This document shows, piece by piece, positions 46,478 to 58,400 of a DNA stretch of 64,000 nucleotides. Each line of letters starts with the position of its first letter. Positions within the stretch are counted from its first letter, which is position 1. The notes below the pieces were generated by a model. That model made no database searches, was not told the DNA's origin, and was given only the letters and a program-made list of their open reading frames with translations. Position numbers and translations under genes: made by a program. Source of the stretch: Achatina immaculata (taxonomy: Eukaryota > Mollusca > Gastropoda > Stylommatophora > Achatinidae); assembly GCA_009760885.1 (NCBI GenBank), contig CM019713.1, forward strand, positions 23,568,427-23,632,426. Reading direction: 5' to 3'.

Positions 46478-46790
46478 AAGACAGATGACTGAACAACAAC
46501 CAGTCTCATGGGTGATCAGAAAAAGGAGATGGACATATGTTGGTCACTTGATGAGAAGAAATGATCAGAGGATCTCAAAACAAGCTATCAAGTGGAACAC
46601 AACAGGCCGAAGAAAAAGAGGCAGACCGCGTGAAACTCTGAAGAGGTCATTGTTAAGAGAGGCCAAATTAACAGGCATAAAATCCTTTGATGAGGTTGAA
46701 AGACTCGCCGAGAACAGGAAAAATTGGCGAACTACTTTGCGAGCCCTATGTGACGTTTAACGGCACGGGAAGGATATAAGATAAGAAGAT
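46478..46790 (+). mobile_element. LINE-C 3' end, open frame
   Basis: Encodes in one open frame (46485-46760) SWVIRKRRWTYVGHLMRRND, then AIKWNTTGRRKRGRPRETLKR and ERLAENRKNWRTTLRALCDV, the LINE-C C-terminus. It ends TTTAACGGCACGGGAAGGAT and then ATAAGATAAGAAGA. It is among the least damaged LINE-C ends here. Confidence 0.9.
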
Positions 46791-48118
46791 TTTTTTTAAA
46801 AATCATTCTTTGACTATAAACTCGGACAGTTTAATTTTTACGTTAGCAACTTATCGTTATTTACTGCTCTGACAAACTGGATACATAGTTTGCTCTGGTG
46901 TACCTCGCAGTGATAGTGATATTTTCAAATCTGTTTTTCTTAACACAGTTGTGTCAGGTACACATTTTCATACTTGAGCTGACTGGAGTCACACACACTA
47001 ACGTGTCTCCAATCCAGTGCATTTTCATGAGTAGGCAGTCCACTACAAACTAAACTGCTCCCGAAATCAGATCTTTGGTAAATCTTTCATAGTGATGATA
47101 AAATTATGCTGTATGTTTCCATACAGTCAAATCTGTTTCTTAATAACACGATAACCGCTCTAGTTTTTCCTTCATGAAATGAAAAATAAAACTTCTGTAT
47201 GAACATATACAATGGAACAAAATATCCCAGTAACGATCTTCGTGGAAATACATGGCCCGAACAAGTGGAGAAACAAACAAACCCTGTCCGACACTACGCC
47301 AGGTGTCATAGCCGCACTGTGGCTCAGCAAACAGCTTCGTGAAACAAACTACCAGTCAGATGACATTTTGTATAAACTTAAGAGTCAAATCTAGTATCTA
47401 ACTAAATCAGACAATAAAGATAGCAAACGAGCAGCTACAGTTGTCAAGATTAAAACATAATACCAGATAATTCTATACAAACTCTTTAAAAACTAATAGC
47501 ATTCGTGGCTTTATCGTATTTTCCATTTAAATATTTCTATAAATAAAACTTTTGTTCAGGGTTGGTTTTATTTTCATTAAAATTTTGAGAAGCAATTAGT
47601 ATAGTAAAATGTTTCATAAAACAACTACATGAAGAATGCGAACGAAGAAGAAGAAGAACTACATGAAGAGAAAAACGGAAGTACATGGCTACTTTCTCTT
47701 TCGTGGCGACTAACCAGGCATTTCTTATGGGGCAGTCACGTGACACTACAATAGCTGTAAATAGATACTTTGCAGAAAACACGCACACGCTCTCACTCAC
47801 ACGCATTTACACAGACACACACACATACACAGACATTCACATAACACACACACATATATATATACATATACAAACATACGAACACACAGGCGCATATACA
47901 CATACACTGACACAACTACTTCACTTCAGTCTAATCACTTTATTCTTTATTCCACTGTAAAGCGTTTTGTCTTGTACGTTGCTCTATCTGAAGACAGACA
48001 ACATAAGGTATAAAGTAAAGCGACAGAGCGCACTGTTGTATGTTCAGCCTTGAAAAATTGTAGACAAAGCATTTCAGAAGTGGGAGAAGTATGTAAACAT
48101 CCCTGATAATTCTTTTGT
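46791..48118. other. unassigned, CA-rich patch and a GAA tail
   Basis: Contains a GAATGCGAACGAAGAAGAAGA end of a GAA-tailed repeat at about 47635-47658 and a CA-rich patch at 47780-47900. The plus ORF at 47212-47394 is unrecognised. Confidence 0.4.
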
Positions 48119-48232
48119 CATTTTTCTTTCTCTCACGTCTAGAGTGCTTTGTTTATCATTTTTCTTTCTCTCACGTCTAGAGTGCTTTGTTTATCATTTT
48201 TCTTTCTCTCACGTCTAAGGTGCTTTGTCTAC
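48119..48232 (+). repeat. 38-bp tandem repeat, 3 copies
   Basis: Three nearly identical units containing TTTCTTTCTCTCACGTCTAG and AGTGCTTTGTTTA. Confidence 0.92.
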
Positions 48233-48241
48233 GATTTTACA

Positions 48242-49615
48242 AAGTCTAACCATGCAACAGATCGTATATTCAATATAAGATTAATAATAGAGAAATGCAG
48301 ATAATTTAATGTGAATTTATATTTATCTTTTATAGACTATTCAAAGGCATTTGGTTGTGTACAACACAAAAAGCTTTGGGAAATAATGGAAAAGTAGTAT
48401 TTCCAACACATTTGATAAATTAACATCACTGCTGTATCTAGACCAACAAGCAGCAGTAAGAGTAAATGGTGAAACAACAACTTGGTTTGACATAAAACAA
48501 GGGGTCCGTCAGGGGTGCATATTGTCGCCTCACTTATTTAACTTGTATACTGAAAATATTACGAGAAATGTGAGAGAAGATGTAGATAAAGAACATTACA
48601 ATGCCATAAAAAAATTGAGGTTATGAAATACCAGAGATTAGATATGCTGATGACACAGTATTACTGTCTACAACACAGAAAAAGAATGGAAAACTAATTA
48701 TGTCTATCCATAAGAATAGTGAAGAGCAAAATCTTTATCTTAATGCAAAGAAAACTAAATTGATGACAACTGACAAAACAAATAAGGCAGCTGAAATATG
48801 TATTAATGAGGGAAAACTGGAAGAAGTGGAGAGTTTTGAATATCTTGGATCACTACTAACTAATAATGGAGATACAATGAGGGAAATTAAAAGGAGGACA
48901 TCCATCGCTCTTCAGAAAGTATAACAAATAAATAATCTGTGGAGAGGAACAGAAAGAACTACAAAAATAAGATTTTTAAGGGCATACATCTTTCCCATCG
49001 CAACATATGCCTGTGAGACCTGGACACTAAACAAAACAGCCGATAAACACATAAATGCCTTTGAATGTAAATACTACAGAAGAGTCCTTCAAATACCACG
49101 GATACAAAAAAAGAACAAATATATCCATTCTACAAGAACTTAATATGGAAGAAGCTTGATTAAGTTGTGAAAACTTAAAGTATTGTTGACATAGTAAACG
49201 TCATGAGAATTTGAAGACAGTCTTGGAAGATCATCAATGACTGCGAAAGAGGAGTAACGAAAAGCAGTGGGAGATACTCTGAACTTTGCGGAAAAGATAG
49301 AGCTGTATTCAATCAATGTGCCATTGACACTGTCACCCAACATAAACTAGGAACAACACGGAGGTTAAAGGCTGAGCACATATGGGAGTGTCCTGGGTGC
49401 AAGGAGGCCCATTTCGCCAGCAGTAGAGCATGGCTGTACTTCAAGTCTTGGAATGGTACATAACGGGGAAAAGAAAGAGTGGAAGATCAAGACATCGCTG
49501 ATGATCTGCGAATGGATGCATCAGCAGCAGGGCATCTTGCTTACAACCGAAAGGCCTACAAGTGAGCTATCAGGGAGGCACATTTCCGCAAGGGACATGC
49601 AAATGACTGACTAAG
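48242..49615 (+). pseudogene. LINE-B copy, 5'-truncated and decayed
   Basis: Follows the LINE-B order of 28275-29543 with about 5-10 percent differences and several frameshifts. Readable are SFIDYSKAF(G), GVRQGCILSPHLF, IRYADDTVLLS, FEYLGSLLTNNGD (open at 48700-48924) and YACETWTLNK. The GKRKR region is scrambled, and 49330-49450 holds an insertion of unknown origin. It ends GCAAGGGACATGCAAATGAC. Confidence 0.88.
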
Positions 49616-49979
49616 GATACAACAGATAAAAGGGATGGAAGGATACAACACTGTGCTCTAACACTTTACTATGCCAAAGTCTCGTTGTTTTCTGTTTGAA
49701 AAAGAAAGTTTGTATAAAGTAAGACACAAGTATTTTAAAACTGTTTACGTTATTTGCTAAATTTAGAATGTTACACTATGTGTCAACGCCATTGTTTACA
49801 CCCATAAGGTCAAGGTCATCACGCTACCGCGCTGTCCAGATTTTTTTTCATCAACTTCTAATCATAAGAATGGAAATAAAAATTATTGTTAACACACTCA
49901 GATAACATAACAGCTTGTTTAACTGTCTTTTTTCTTATGTATGACACCAGTTTGTAATATTCTTTTGCCTACTGTAATA
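49616..49979. other. no recognisable gene
   Basis: AT-rich spacer, nothing supported. Confidence 0.35.
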
Positions 49980-50250
49980 CTTCTTCATTTGTCTTTATGG
50001 CTGTCTATGGTATGCGAAGCATCCTTCTTAACTCTTAACTCTTCCTATTTCAGTAGCCTTTATTCTTCGTTCTAACTGTTTATTCACAGTCCATGTTTCA
50101 CTTGCATAAAGTAGAATAGGTTCTATATGACTTCTTTAGAACTCTCATGTTCCAAATCTCATAATATTTTTGACGTTTCAAGGTCGTAATCCAACTTTAT
50201 CTGTCCAACTTCGGCACCTCTCTATCTGTTCCGTAACACTAATCTTTTTT
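49980..50250 (-). mobile_element. LINE fragment (RT thumb), decayed
   Basis: The minus strand encodes a broken LFYASETWTVNKQLERRI-like sequence with EIGRV-style residues, typical of a LINE thumb. The family is not assigned. 50251-50469 beside it is unassigned. Confidence 0.5.
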
Positions 50251-50469
50251 ACGGAGATGGGGTCGTTGGCTTTCTGCTCGAACCCCCAACGTGGAGGATC
50301 AGGGTGCAAGTCTCGTCTGACCCCTACCCGCACAGAACTTCACAGCTTGGTTGGACCTGCCATGAGTATAATACCTGTTGGTATAGCTCTGGATGTAGCC
50401 AGGGTGCCAAACTATCACGCCACGAGGCACTTGTACCAATTTTGGGCCCATAAAGGATACCAACAGTGG

Positions 50470-50813
50470 AGAATGGAGAGCTAGAAAGAACACCGAATTG
50501 AACAGCTTATATAAATCCCAACGAATGATAAAATAAGTCTTGAAACTGAATAGATTATGCTGGCTAGGACACGTAAAAAGAATGGATAAACGAAAATGAT
50601 GCATGTGCAAAAGATGATGGAAACAAGACCAAGAAGTAGACTAAGACAGATGGAAAGACAACGTAGAGGAGGATATAAAGGAAACTGGTATCACCAGCTG
50701 GAGAGAGAATGTTAGTAATAGAGAGGAGTGGAGGCGAACTTTATCTGCAGCAATAACCCTTAATGGCTGAAGAAGAAGAAGAAGAAGAAGAAGAAGAAGA
50801 AGAAAAAGAAGAA
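50470..50813 (+). mobile_element. LINE C-terminal fragment with (GAA)n tail
   Basis: Encodes, with stops, LNRLCWLGHVKRMDKRK, then VEEDIKETGITSWRENVSNREEWRRTLSAAITLNG and a stop. It is immediately followed by about 45 bases of GAA repeats. It is the only LINE ORF here that ends directly in GAA repeats, so its family is a candidate partner for the GAA-tailed SINEs. Confidence 0.75.
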
Positions 50814-50904
50814 GTTTCTATCTCTCTGCATTTCTTATACAGTCACATTTCTTTTGCTTAAATAAAAATACTTATGCTTTAAAAATATTTATTTTACATC
50901 TTAT

Positions 50905-51995
50905 ATACTTTCCGTGGCTTTAAACGTCATATAGGACTCGCATGGTAGTTCGATAAGTTTTCCTGTTTTCGGCGAGTTCTTCAACCTCATCAAGGGATTT
51001 TATGCCCACAAATTCGTCCTTTCTTAACAATGTCCTCTTTAGAGTTTCAAGTGGTCGACCTCTTTTTCTTTGGCCTGTTGTGTTCCACTTGATAGCTTGT
51101 TCTGAGATTCTCTGACTGTTTATTCTCATCACGTGACTGATATATGTCCATCTCCTTTTTCTGATCACTCATGACACATGTTTTTCACTCAACTGTCTTA
51201 TCTCTGCGTTGTTCTTGAATTCGTTCCACTTTATACAGAGTATTTTTCTTACCAATTTGTTTTCAAGAGTCTAATTTCTTGTCAATTTCTTTAGTTATTT
51301 TCCAGCTTCCACATGAATAAATGAGGGTGGATATTACATTTGAATGGAATAGTCAAGTTGTTTTTTGTGCTTATAACATTTGAGTGCCATATGTTCTCAA
51401 GATTCTTGAAGGTCATTGCTGCTTTTACAGTTTTAATTCTAACTTCCTTTCTGGCATCACCATCCTGCTCTATGTAGCTGCCGAGATATGCCGAGGTGTA
51501 CTTCTTCAACAGCTGTTCCTTCTATGTATATCTTTCCTTCTTGATTAATGGGAATTTTCATTATTTTTAAAAAATTTTCTTTTTAATTTCACTACCTATT
51601 CTCTTAGCCAATGAAGTTAAGGTATCTGTTTTTTTCTTGCATCGAATTTACATTGTCACTAATAAGAATTGTGTCACTAGCAAAAACAAAATCTTCTATT
51701 TGGGTCCAATGTTATTCGTGCAACATTTTTTTTCATTATGAAGTCTATGGCAATTCCAAAAAAGCAAGGGAGACAGTATACATCACTGTTTCACGCCTGT
51801 TTCAATCTGGAACCATTCACTCATTCCTTCTTCTGTCTTGACTGCACAAACATATCCGCTGTAGAAATCTCTAATGTTGTTGACAATTTTAGATGATATT
51901 CCATATATTCTTTAAATTCTCCACAATGAATCTCTGTGTATGCTATCAGGTCTATGAAGTTCAGGATTAGTGGTTTTTGTTTTTCAGTATGTTCT
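50905..51995 (-). pseudogene. LINE-C, RT to 3' end, decayed
   Basis: From the minus-strand ILEEHTEKQKPLILNF region (51990) through QTGVKQ-like and DDTILI-like remnants to AYLGSYIEQDGDARKEVRIK (51509-51291) and the C-terminal VIRKRRWTYISHVMR..AIKWNTTGQRKRG (51168-50920). Many stops upstream; the C-terminus is almost intact. Confidence 0.85.
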
Positions 51996-52011
51996 TCGAG
52001 TATTATTCTTA

Positions 52012-52095
52012 GAGTAAATAAAATAAGCTATTCACATTCTTAGAGTAAATAAAAGAAGATATTCACATTTTTAGAGTAAATAAAAGAAAATATTT
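52012..52095 (+). repeat. 31-bp tandem repeat grading into the inverted exon copy
   Basis: Three units of TTCTTAGAGTAAATAAAAGA + AGATATTCACA. The third runs straight into the inverted copy of tetraspanin exon 1, which contains the related AAAAGAAAATATTTCACGC. Confidence 0.8.
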
Positions 52096-52157
52096 CACGC
52101 ATTTCATTCCACCTTCAACCATTTTTCTGATATGTGTACGCGATTTACAACCGGTAG
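52085..52157 (-). pseudogene. inverted partial copy of tetraspanin exon 1
   Basis: Reverse-complement match to 52672-52744 with only about seven differences in 73 bases. It covers the end of the 5' UTR and the first codons (MVEGGMKCVKY), with 41 consecutive identical bases around the start codon. The downstream donor site is not copied. It lies about 515 bases from the real exon, in opposite orientation. Confidence 0.93.
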
Positions 52158-52338
52158 CTGTAATAATAAGATAATGTGAAATATTAAAACTGTGGAATAT
52201 TATTGTTAAAGTTTTGCCTTATATTTCAGCTGTTGAAATATTTTTATTTAATGGTTGAAATATCAACAAGAAAATATATTTAATAACTGCTAAGATTCTA
52301 AATCTCTGCTATATCTGGGCACCTTGTTTGATCTAATG

Positions 52339-52356
52339 CACGTGAGAGTGTATAAA
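52339..52356 (+). promoter_or_regulatory. candidate tetraspanin promoter (E-box and TATA)
   Basis: CACGTG at 52339-52344 and TATAAA at 52351-52356, about 350 bases before the start codon. It would give a 5' UTR of roughly 320 bases if unspliced. Based on motif match only. Confidence 0.4.
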
Positions 52357-52702
52357 TGCGCAGATTTGTGTTCCCAAGATAATAATAGCTTCAAAACCCA
52401 GCAACGAGCTGAGCCCAACACATCTAAATTTGCCTTTAGTGCCATTTTTCTTATTAATTTCGTTTCTTAACAATACAACAGTGGTCTTATTATTGTGTTG
52501 ATATTACTTGCTTTTTAGTTGTGACAATCTTTATAGAGAATTAATTTTTTGTACGCGGACACATTTATTCCTGGTGGTGTTGTGAGTCCTGTGATTGACG
52601 AGGACAAGCAGACGTAGATTCGATCAGACGTAGGGAGTCGAGTAGGCAGGACCAGAGAGACTTGTTGCTACCGGCTGTAAATCGCGGACATACGTCAGAA
52701 AA

Positions 52703-52765
52703 ATGGTTGAAGGTGGAATGAAATGCGTGAAATATCTTCTTTTCATATTCAACTTGATATTTGTG
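52703..52765 (+). CDS. CD63-like tetraspanin, exon 1
   Basis: Codes for residues 1-21, MVEGGMKCVKYLLFIFNLIF and V. The VEGGMKCVKY start is typical of the CD63 branch. It includes the cytosolic N-terminus, with a membrane-proximal Cys that is usually palmitoylated, and the first half of TM1. It ends at a GTAGGT donor in phase 0. Tetraspanins organise membrane microdomains; CD63-type members act in late endosomes, exosomes and at the surface. The exact subfamily is an inference from the N-terminus. Confidence 0.9.
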
Positions 52766-54223
52766 GTAGGTAATCTGTATAAAACTCAGCCATAATGATC
52801 ACTACTGAACAAGTGCAAGTAGTAGTTTACACGTCCATTGAATGTCGTCCAGTCCTTGTTTTATAGACCACCTTCTTTGACAGTCTTTCCATTCCAAAAG
52901 CATGTAAATTCTGGAAAGCAGTTTGCGAGAACTTTTCATTACGTGACGAGCCTTGACTTAAATTTTTAATTTGCTTATCACACGTTCTTGATCGTCTTTC
53001 AAATAAGTGTTGGAGGATTGCGCACAAACTGTCACAATTCCGTTATACGTGTCCATGTTTTTGTTTTTGTTTTTGTTTGGATGAACTGAGTAAACGAGAA
53101 AGTGTTTCAGTTATAAAATGTTGCATTTCGGAAAGATCAGCGTGATCATGGCGTTCGTTTTATAAAAGTAGTAAATGGTACGAAATATTTAAACAATGAT
53201 TTTTTAAAATATATTTTCTAGACCATCATTATCCCGAGCAATAGATTTAAAATGTATTCCACTCCTTGAGTTTTATGCAATTGTGCGCGTGTACGTCATG
53301 ATCTAGTGGCGGGTGAGTGCATGTATGGTAACTCATGTTGTAAGTAGTGACAGTTCAGTATACAACAACAGACAAACATTTCAGATTGACTTTGTGACTT
53401 GGCAGTATCCTCCAACTCATTATTACACTTGAATGATATGTCCAAGCATAAGCCCAGCTTCAAAATCTCACATATAAACTCATATGTTTAATAACTTCCT
53501 CAGCGCTCATGTAGACAAAGACCTTGCTTACTTCCATACACCCATCCTCTAGCTCCCACACAGCTGTTCTCCTTCCAAATGTCCAGCCGAAAATCCTTGT
53601 GACTGGGTACAGTAACAACTCAGTCACATGACCAGTGTTCACATCGCCATTTACTTAATATGTGTTGTAGTAAAGCCTGAACTACACAACACACCAAGTA
53701 TCTATAATTGTTATAAAAGAGGCTTTGTGATAGTTTACCTTATATTTGTGATAATATAGCCTCAGTGATAGTTTGCATTATATTTGAGATAACGTAGTCT
53801 AGTGATAGTTCATGTTATATTTGTGATAACACGGTTTGTTAAGCAAGTGACACAAGGTAAGAAGTCCATGATCTAATTACATTTGCCAAAAAACAACATA
53901 GAAGTGAGATAAACAAGCACTGAAGGCCATTGGCACACACCAAATGAATAAATGATTCTGTCAGATTCACCAGAACCTTGCTATAATGTAGAATTTGGAG
54001 TTAAGAGAATTCAGTTGTATTGTGCATGAGGCTGTGTTGTAAGAAAGAAACAGTAGGAATTGAAGAGGCTTAAACAGCAGGAACTGAAGAGGCTAACTGA
54101 GGAAAGCTAAACATTGTTTTGTGACATTCGTTACTTGCTGTTTTGTCAAAGCATCTGAAGGTACGACAAGAAAGCTAAACATTGTCATGTGACACTCATT
54201 ACTTGCTGTTTTCTTTTCTTCAG
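52766..54223 (+). other. tetraspanin intron 1
   Basis: About 1.46 kb between a GTAGGT donor and a TTTCTTTTCTTCAG acceptor. No mobile element was recognised in it. Confidence 0.75.
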
Positions 54224-54412
54224 ATTGCAGGCATAGGCCTCATCGCAGCTGGTGCATATGTTAAAACCAAGCTGGATGACTACTCTGACTTCTTTGGTGA
54301 TGATTATGTGGGGCCTGGGATACTGTTAATTATAGTCGGTGTGATCATTTTTGTCCTGGCATTCTTTGGCTGCTGTGGAGCAATCAAGGAGATCTACTGT
54401 ATGACTATGACA
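54224..54412 (+). CDS. CD63-like tetraspanin, exon 2
   Basis: 63 codons, residues 22-84, phase 0 at both ends. It completes TM1 (IAGIGLIAAGAYV), then gives a short acidic first extracellular loop (about residues 35-52), TM2 (about 53-72) and the inner-loop signature GCCGAIKE at 70-77. The acceptor is TTCTTCAG and the donor is GTAAGT. Spliced to exon 1 it reads FNLIFVIAGIGLIAAGAY, a normal TM1, which confirms the junction. Confidence 0.95.
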
Positions 54413-54505
54413 GTAAGTGTGCAGTGATAATAAATGCTGTCTTGTTGTTGTTGTTGTTCACTCACTTTTGAGTTCATGGGACTTTTTTTTTTAACCTCCT
54501 TGGTA

Positions 54506-54700
54506 TTAACCCTGTACATTAATGGGTGGGGTTTTCCATGCTAAAATCATTAGCCCTGTACATTAATGGGTGGGGTTTTCCATGCTAAAATCATTAGCCC
54601 TGTACATTAATGGGTGGGGTTTTCCATGCTAAAATCATTTGCCCTGTACATTAATGGGTGGGGTTTTCCATGCTGAAATCATTAGCCCTGTACATTATGT
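54506..54700 (+). repeat. 44-bp minisatellite in tetraspanin intron 2
   Basis: About four copies of CCCTGTACATTAATGGGTGG + GGTTTTCCATGCTAAAATCATTAG, nearly identical. Confidence 0.94.
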
Positions 54701-56249
54701 GATCTAACCAGGGTTTGACCCCATGCATAAGATTTGGGCTAGGACTGTGCTACTTTCTAGTGAATGAAATTAGGTGAAGCTTCTAAAAATAATTACAGAA
54801 ATTCCTTAATTAATATCAGTGAGGAAAGCAACAATTTTAGATTTTTTTTTTTCACTGAAAATGTAATACTAAGGAGATTAATGTGAACATCTGTTCTTCC
54901 AAACAGCCTTGAGTTCAGTGAACTCTTATTACAGTTCATTTTGCAGACAGGCATTCACATGTCTTGAAGCAGACATCAGAAGGATGGGCTACACATGAAG
55001 ATGAACAGAAGAAACAGCCCAGGACAGACATAAATGGAGAGCCCTTGTTAATGGCCTATGCCCCAGAAAAGGGTAAAGAAGGCATGGATGGATGGATTTA
55101 CATATCACAGAGAGGCAGTTTCCCTAACATGTGTGTCATGTACCAGTATTTACACCCACTTTTAGTGGAATGTGATGATAAAACATTCCAAGTCCGCTCA
55201 GAAAAAGTGGAGATTTAAAACACATTGCTTGAGACGGGAGGTTAATGAAGTCTTGTACATTTGAAAAGCAGAAATGTGAACACAAGGAAGGATAGAGTGA
55301 AATTTGAAATTTTTGACAGCTTAAAATGTCATTAGGTGAAGTTACTTAACATACTGTAGGTTTTGGTCTAAGATTATGTACTACTGGATATTCTCTTACT
55401 GAACAACTAAACCAAAACAGTTCAGCTAACCTTATAAATACTAGCATATCCACACTCTTGGCTAACTTGCTTGGGGTTTATTGACTAGCTCACAAACAGT
55501 CATGTCAGAGCAGTACAAGCCTTCTTACTCATGGAATCTCATAATCTCAGTATGAAATTATACTTGAATTGCCTGGTACATGTTTTTTTTTTAAATGTTA
55601 TAACCCGTGACTGAAGTGTGGCTTAAACAAGTAAAGCCCCATGTGTAGTAATATCATCCTTGAATACACCATAGTTGAACTATAATATCCAGCAGTACAA
55701 TAACAGCAGCAACATTCACCAAATTCTGGGATGTTCTGTCTCACTGTTAACTGATTGTTGTGTAAGACTATTGAGTGATGTGCTGCTGGCTATTCATTTT
55801 TTAAAAAAATGTTAATATTGTTTTGGTTTGTAGTCATAATTTAATCATTTATAATCATATATATATGTTCATCAGGAGATCTGAGTATTAAACTTTAATG
55901 TTCAGGTTTTAGTCTAGAACCTAAAATATCTCCCACAGGGCCTACTCAGATGTAGCCATAGAGGTATAAGGTTTTATTCTAGTACCAGTAACCTCAATCA
56001 CAGGGCCTACCTAAACATAACCATATGAAGATGCAGGGTGATTTTTGAGGGGGAAAATAGTGTGAGTTAAATAGTAGGAAATACAGTAAATTGCTCATTT
56101 TTTTTATTATATGTGATGAATTACAGCCTTCTTTGGGTTCATTAAGTGTATACCCACTTCTTTCAGTATTGAATAGTGACCTTTATGTGCATGAGTTTGT
56201 TTGGGTTATTTTTTTTTTTTAATTCTTGGTATTTTTGCTTAAACTGACA
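54701..56249 (+). other. tetraspanin intron 2, first part
   Basis: No repeat or exon recognised. The plus ORF at 54964-55218 (84 residues) has no known motif and no splice-site support. Confidence 0.5.
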
Positions 56250-58400
56250 AACAAGAAAACAGTACTCAGAAAGATAAACATTCCTAGCCTACAAGAAGAA
56301 AATACCAACAGTAATTTCAATCTGGAACTTACCAATCATTTTGCAGCAATAAGGTGGTAAACGAGACAAATATAGATGAATTATGGAAATCATACAGCAC
56401 AGCCATAATCACGGCAGCAAAAGCAAGTGCTGGACTGGAATCAACAAGTAGAAAAGGATGCATACAAGATAACACATAGAAATACATACATGAAATAGGA
56501 GCAGCCAAATTGGCCAGGTTGAATGTAAAGACAGATCTTGGAAAAGTTTTGGCACAAGCAGCATACAAAGAACTTGACAACAAAGTAAAAAGTTCAGCTA
56601 GAAGAGACAAAAGAGAATATATGGACAATATGGCAAAAGAAGCAGAAAATGCAGCAAAAACAGTAGACAGCAAAACTTTATATAACATACAGAAGAAGCA
56701 AACAGGTGCTATTACCTCCAGAGAAAGACCAGTCTTTAGCAAAACAGTCAACCTATTAACATCAAGTAAACACCAAACGCAAAGATGGGCTGAACACTTC
56801 CAAGAAACACTTAATCGACCACACCCAAATGAATTAATAAATCTTGAAACTGATTTACCAGTCCCACAACTAAATGTCAACTTAGATGAAGTTACACTTA
56901 ATGAAACTGAAACAGCAGTGAATCTGGTGGCTAACAACAAAGCTGCAAGTGAAGATAAAATAACAGTCGAAATATTAAATGCTATTAACAGTGACAACAT
57001 GAGCCAACTACAGAGAATGTTTAATAAAATCTGGAAAGAAGAAAAGGGCCCTTCTAAATGGAAACAAGGAATCATTGTTAAAATACCCCCCCCCCCCAAA
57101 AAAAAAAGGCAATCTCAGTGACTGCAATAACTGGAGGGGTGTAACCTTACTATCAATTGTGTCAAAGGTGTTTTGTAAAGTGATTCTGAATAGAATTAAA
57201 GATGTAGCAGATACAGCAATGAGAGAAGAACTGGCAGGATTTCGAAAAGGGAGAAGCGTCTTTAACAGATCTTTACTCTGAAAATAATACTTGAAGAACA
57301 TATTGAAAAACAAAAACCATTAATCCTGAACTTTATAAGCGTTAAAAAGGCATTTGGTAACATACACAGAGCTTGATTGTGGAGAATTTTAAGACTATAT
57401 GGAATATCATCTAAAATTGTCAGCATCATTAGAGATTTCTAAAACGGATATGTTTGTGCAGTCAAGGCAGAAGAAGGAATGAGTCAATGGTTTCAGATCG
57501 AAACAGGCGTGAAACAAGGAAGTATATTATCTCATTTGGTTTTTGGAAGTGCTGTAGACTTTACAATGAAAAGATGCTGTTCTGGTAAAACAGGCATTGA
57601 TTGGGTACACTGGGCTTAAATAGAAGATCTTGATTTTGCAGATGACATAACTCTTATAAGTGACAATGTGAAATCGATGCAGGATAAGACAGATTCCCTG
57701 TCTTCCTTGGCTAGCAAAATAGGTCTTGAAATTAACAAAGACGAAACAAAAATTGTGGAATTTCTCATTAATCAAGAAGGAAAAATATACATAGAAGGAA
57801 CAGTTGTTGATGAAGTAAACCAATGTGCATACCTTGGCAGCTACGTAGACCAGGTTGGTGACACTAGGAAGGAAGTTAGAATTGTAAAAACAGCATTGTC
57901 CTTAAAAAATCTTGAGAACATATAGAATTCAAAAGTTATATGCACAAAAACCAAGTTAAGATATTTCAATTCAAATGTGATATTCACCCTCATTTATGCA
58001 TGCGAAAGCTGGAAATCAGCTTAAAAAAATTAGACTCTTTTGAAAACAAATGCCTTAAGAAAATACTTAGTATAAAGTGGAATGAATTTAAGAACAACAC
58101 AGAGATAAGACAGATGAGCAAACCTGTCTCATGTGTGATCAGAAAAAAGAAGATGGACATATGTAGGCCATGTGATGAGATGAAACAATCGGAGAATGCC
58201 AAAACGAGCTATCAAGTGGAGCACAACAGGCTGAAGAAAAAGAGGTCGACCACATGAAACTCTAAAGAGGACATTGTTAAGAGAAGCCAGTTTAGTGGGC
58301 ATAACGTCCCTTGATGAAGTTGAAAGACTTGCCGAAAACAGGAAAACTTGGCAGACAACTATGCAAGCCCTATGTTTAACAGCCCGGGAAGGATGTAAGA
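56250..58400 (+). pseudogene. LINE-C, longest copy, inside tetraspanin intron 2
   Basis: Sense to the tetraspanin gene. It starts in the linker after a lost endonuclease. The open stretch 56510-57121 encodes KVKSSARRDKREYMDNMAKE, RWAEHFQETLNRPHPNELIN and WKEEKGPSKWKQGIIVKIP, then a C-run (57086-57097) breaks the frame. RT follows with stops: NNWRGVTLLSIVSKVF, EELAGFRKGRS, GVKQGSILSHLVF, the catalytic-site LDFADDITLI (57625-57660), then AYLGSYVDQVGDTRKEVRI and the C-terminal RGRPHETLKRTLLREASL. It ends near 58400 with GGGAAGGATGTAAGATGATG. RTE-like from LDFADDI and YLGS; the clade is not certain. Confidence 0.87.

Noticed and set aside
44793..46509. Glu-rich and Leu-rich ORFs up to 217 residues
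   Set aside because: They are readings of GAA tracts on each strand; composition alone keeps the frame open.
54964..55218. An extra tetraspanin exon at 54964-55218
   Set aside because: The peptide is hydrophilic and unlike tetraspanin loops, and exon 2 joins exon 3 in frame as TM2-loop-TM3 without it.
56329..57099. Minus-strand ORF of 256 residues
   Set aside because: Antisense to LINE-C linker coding sequence; no motif of its own.
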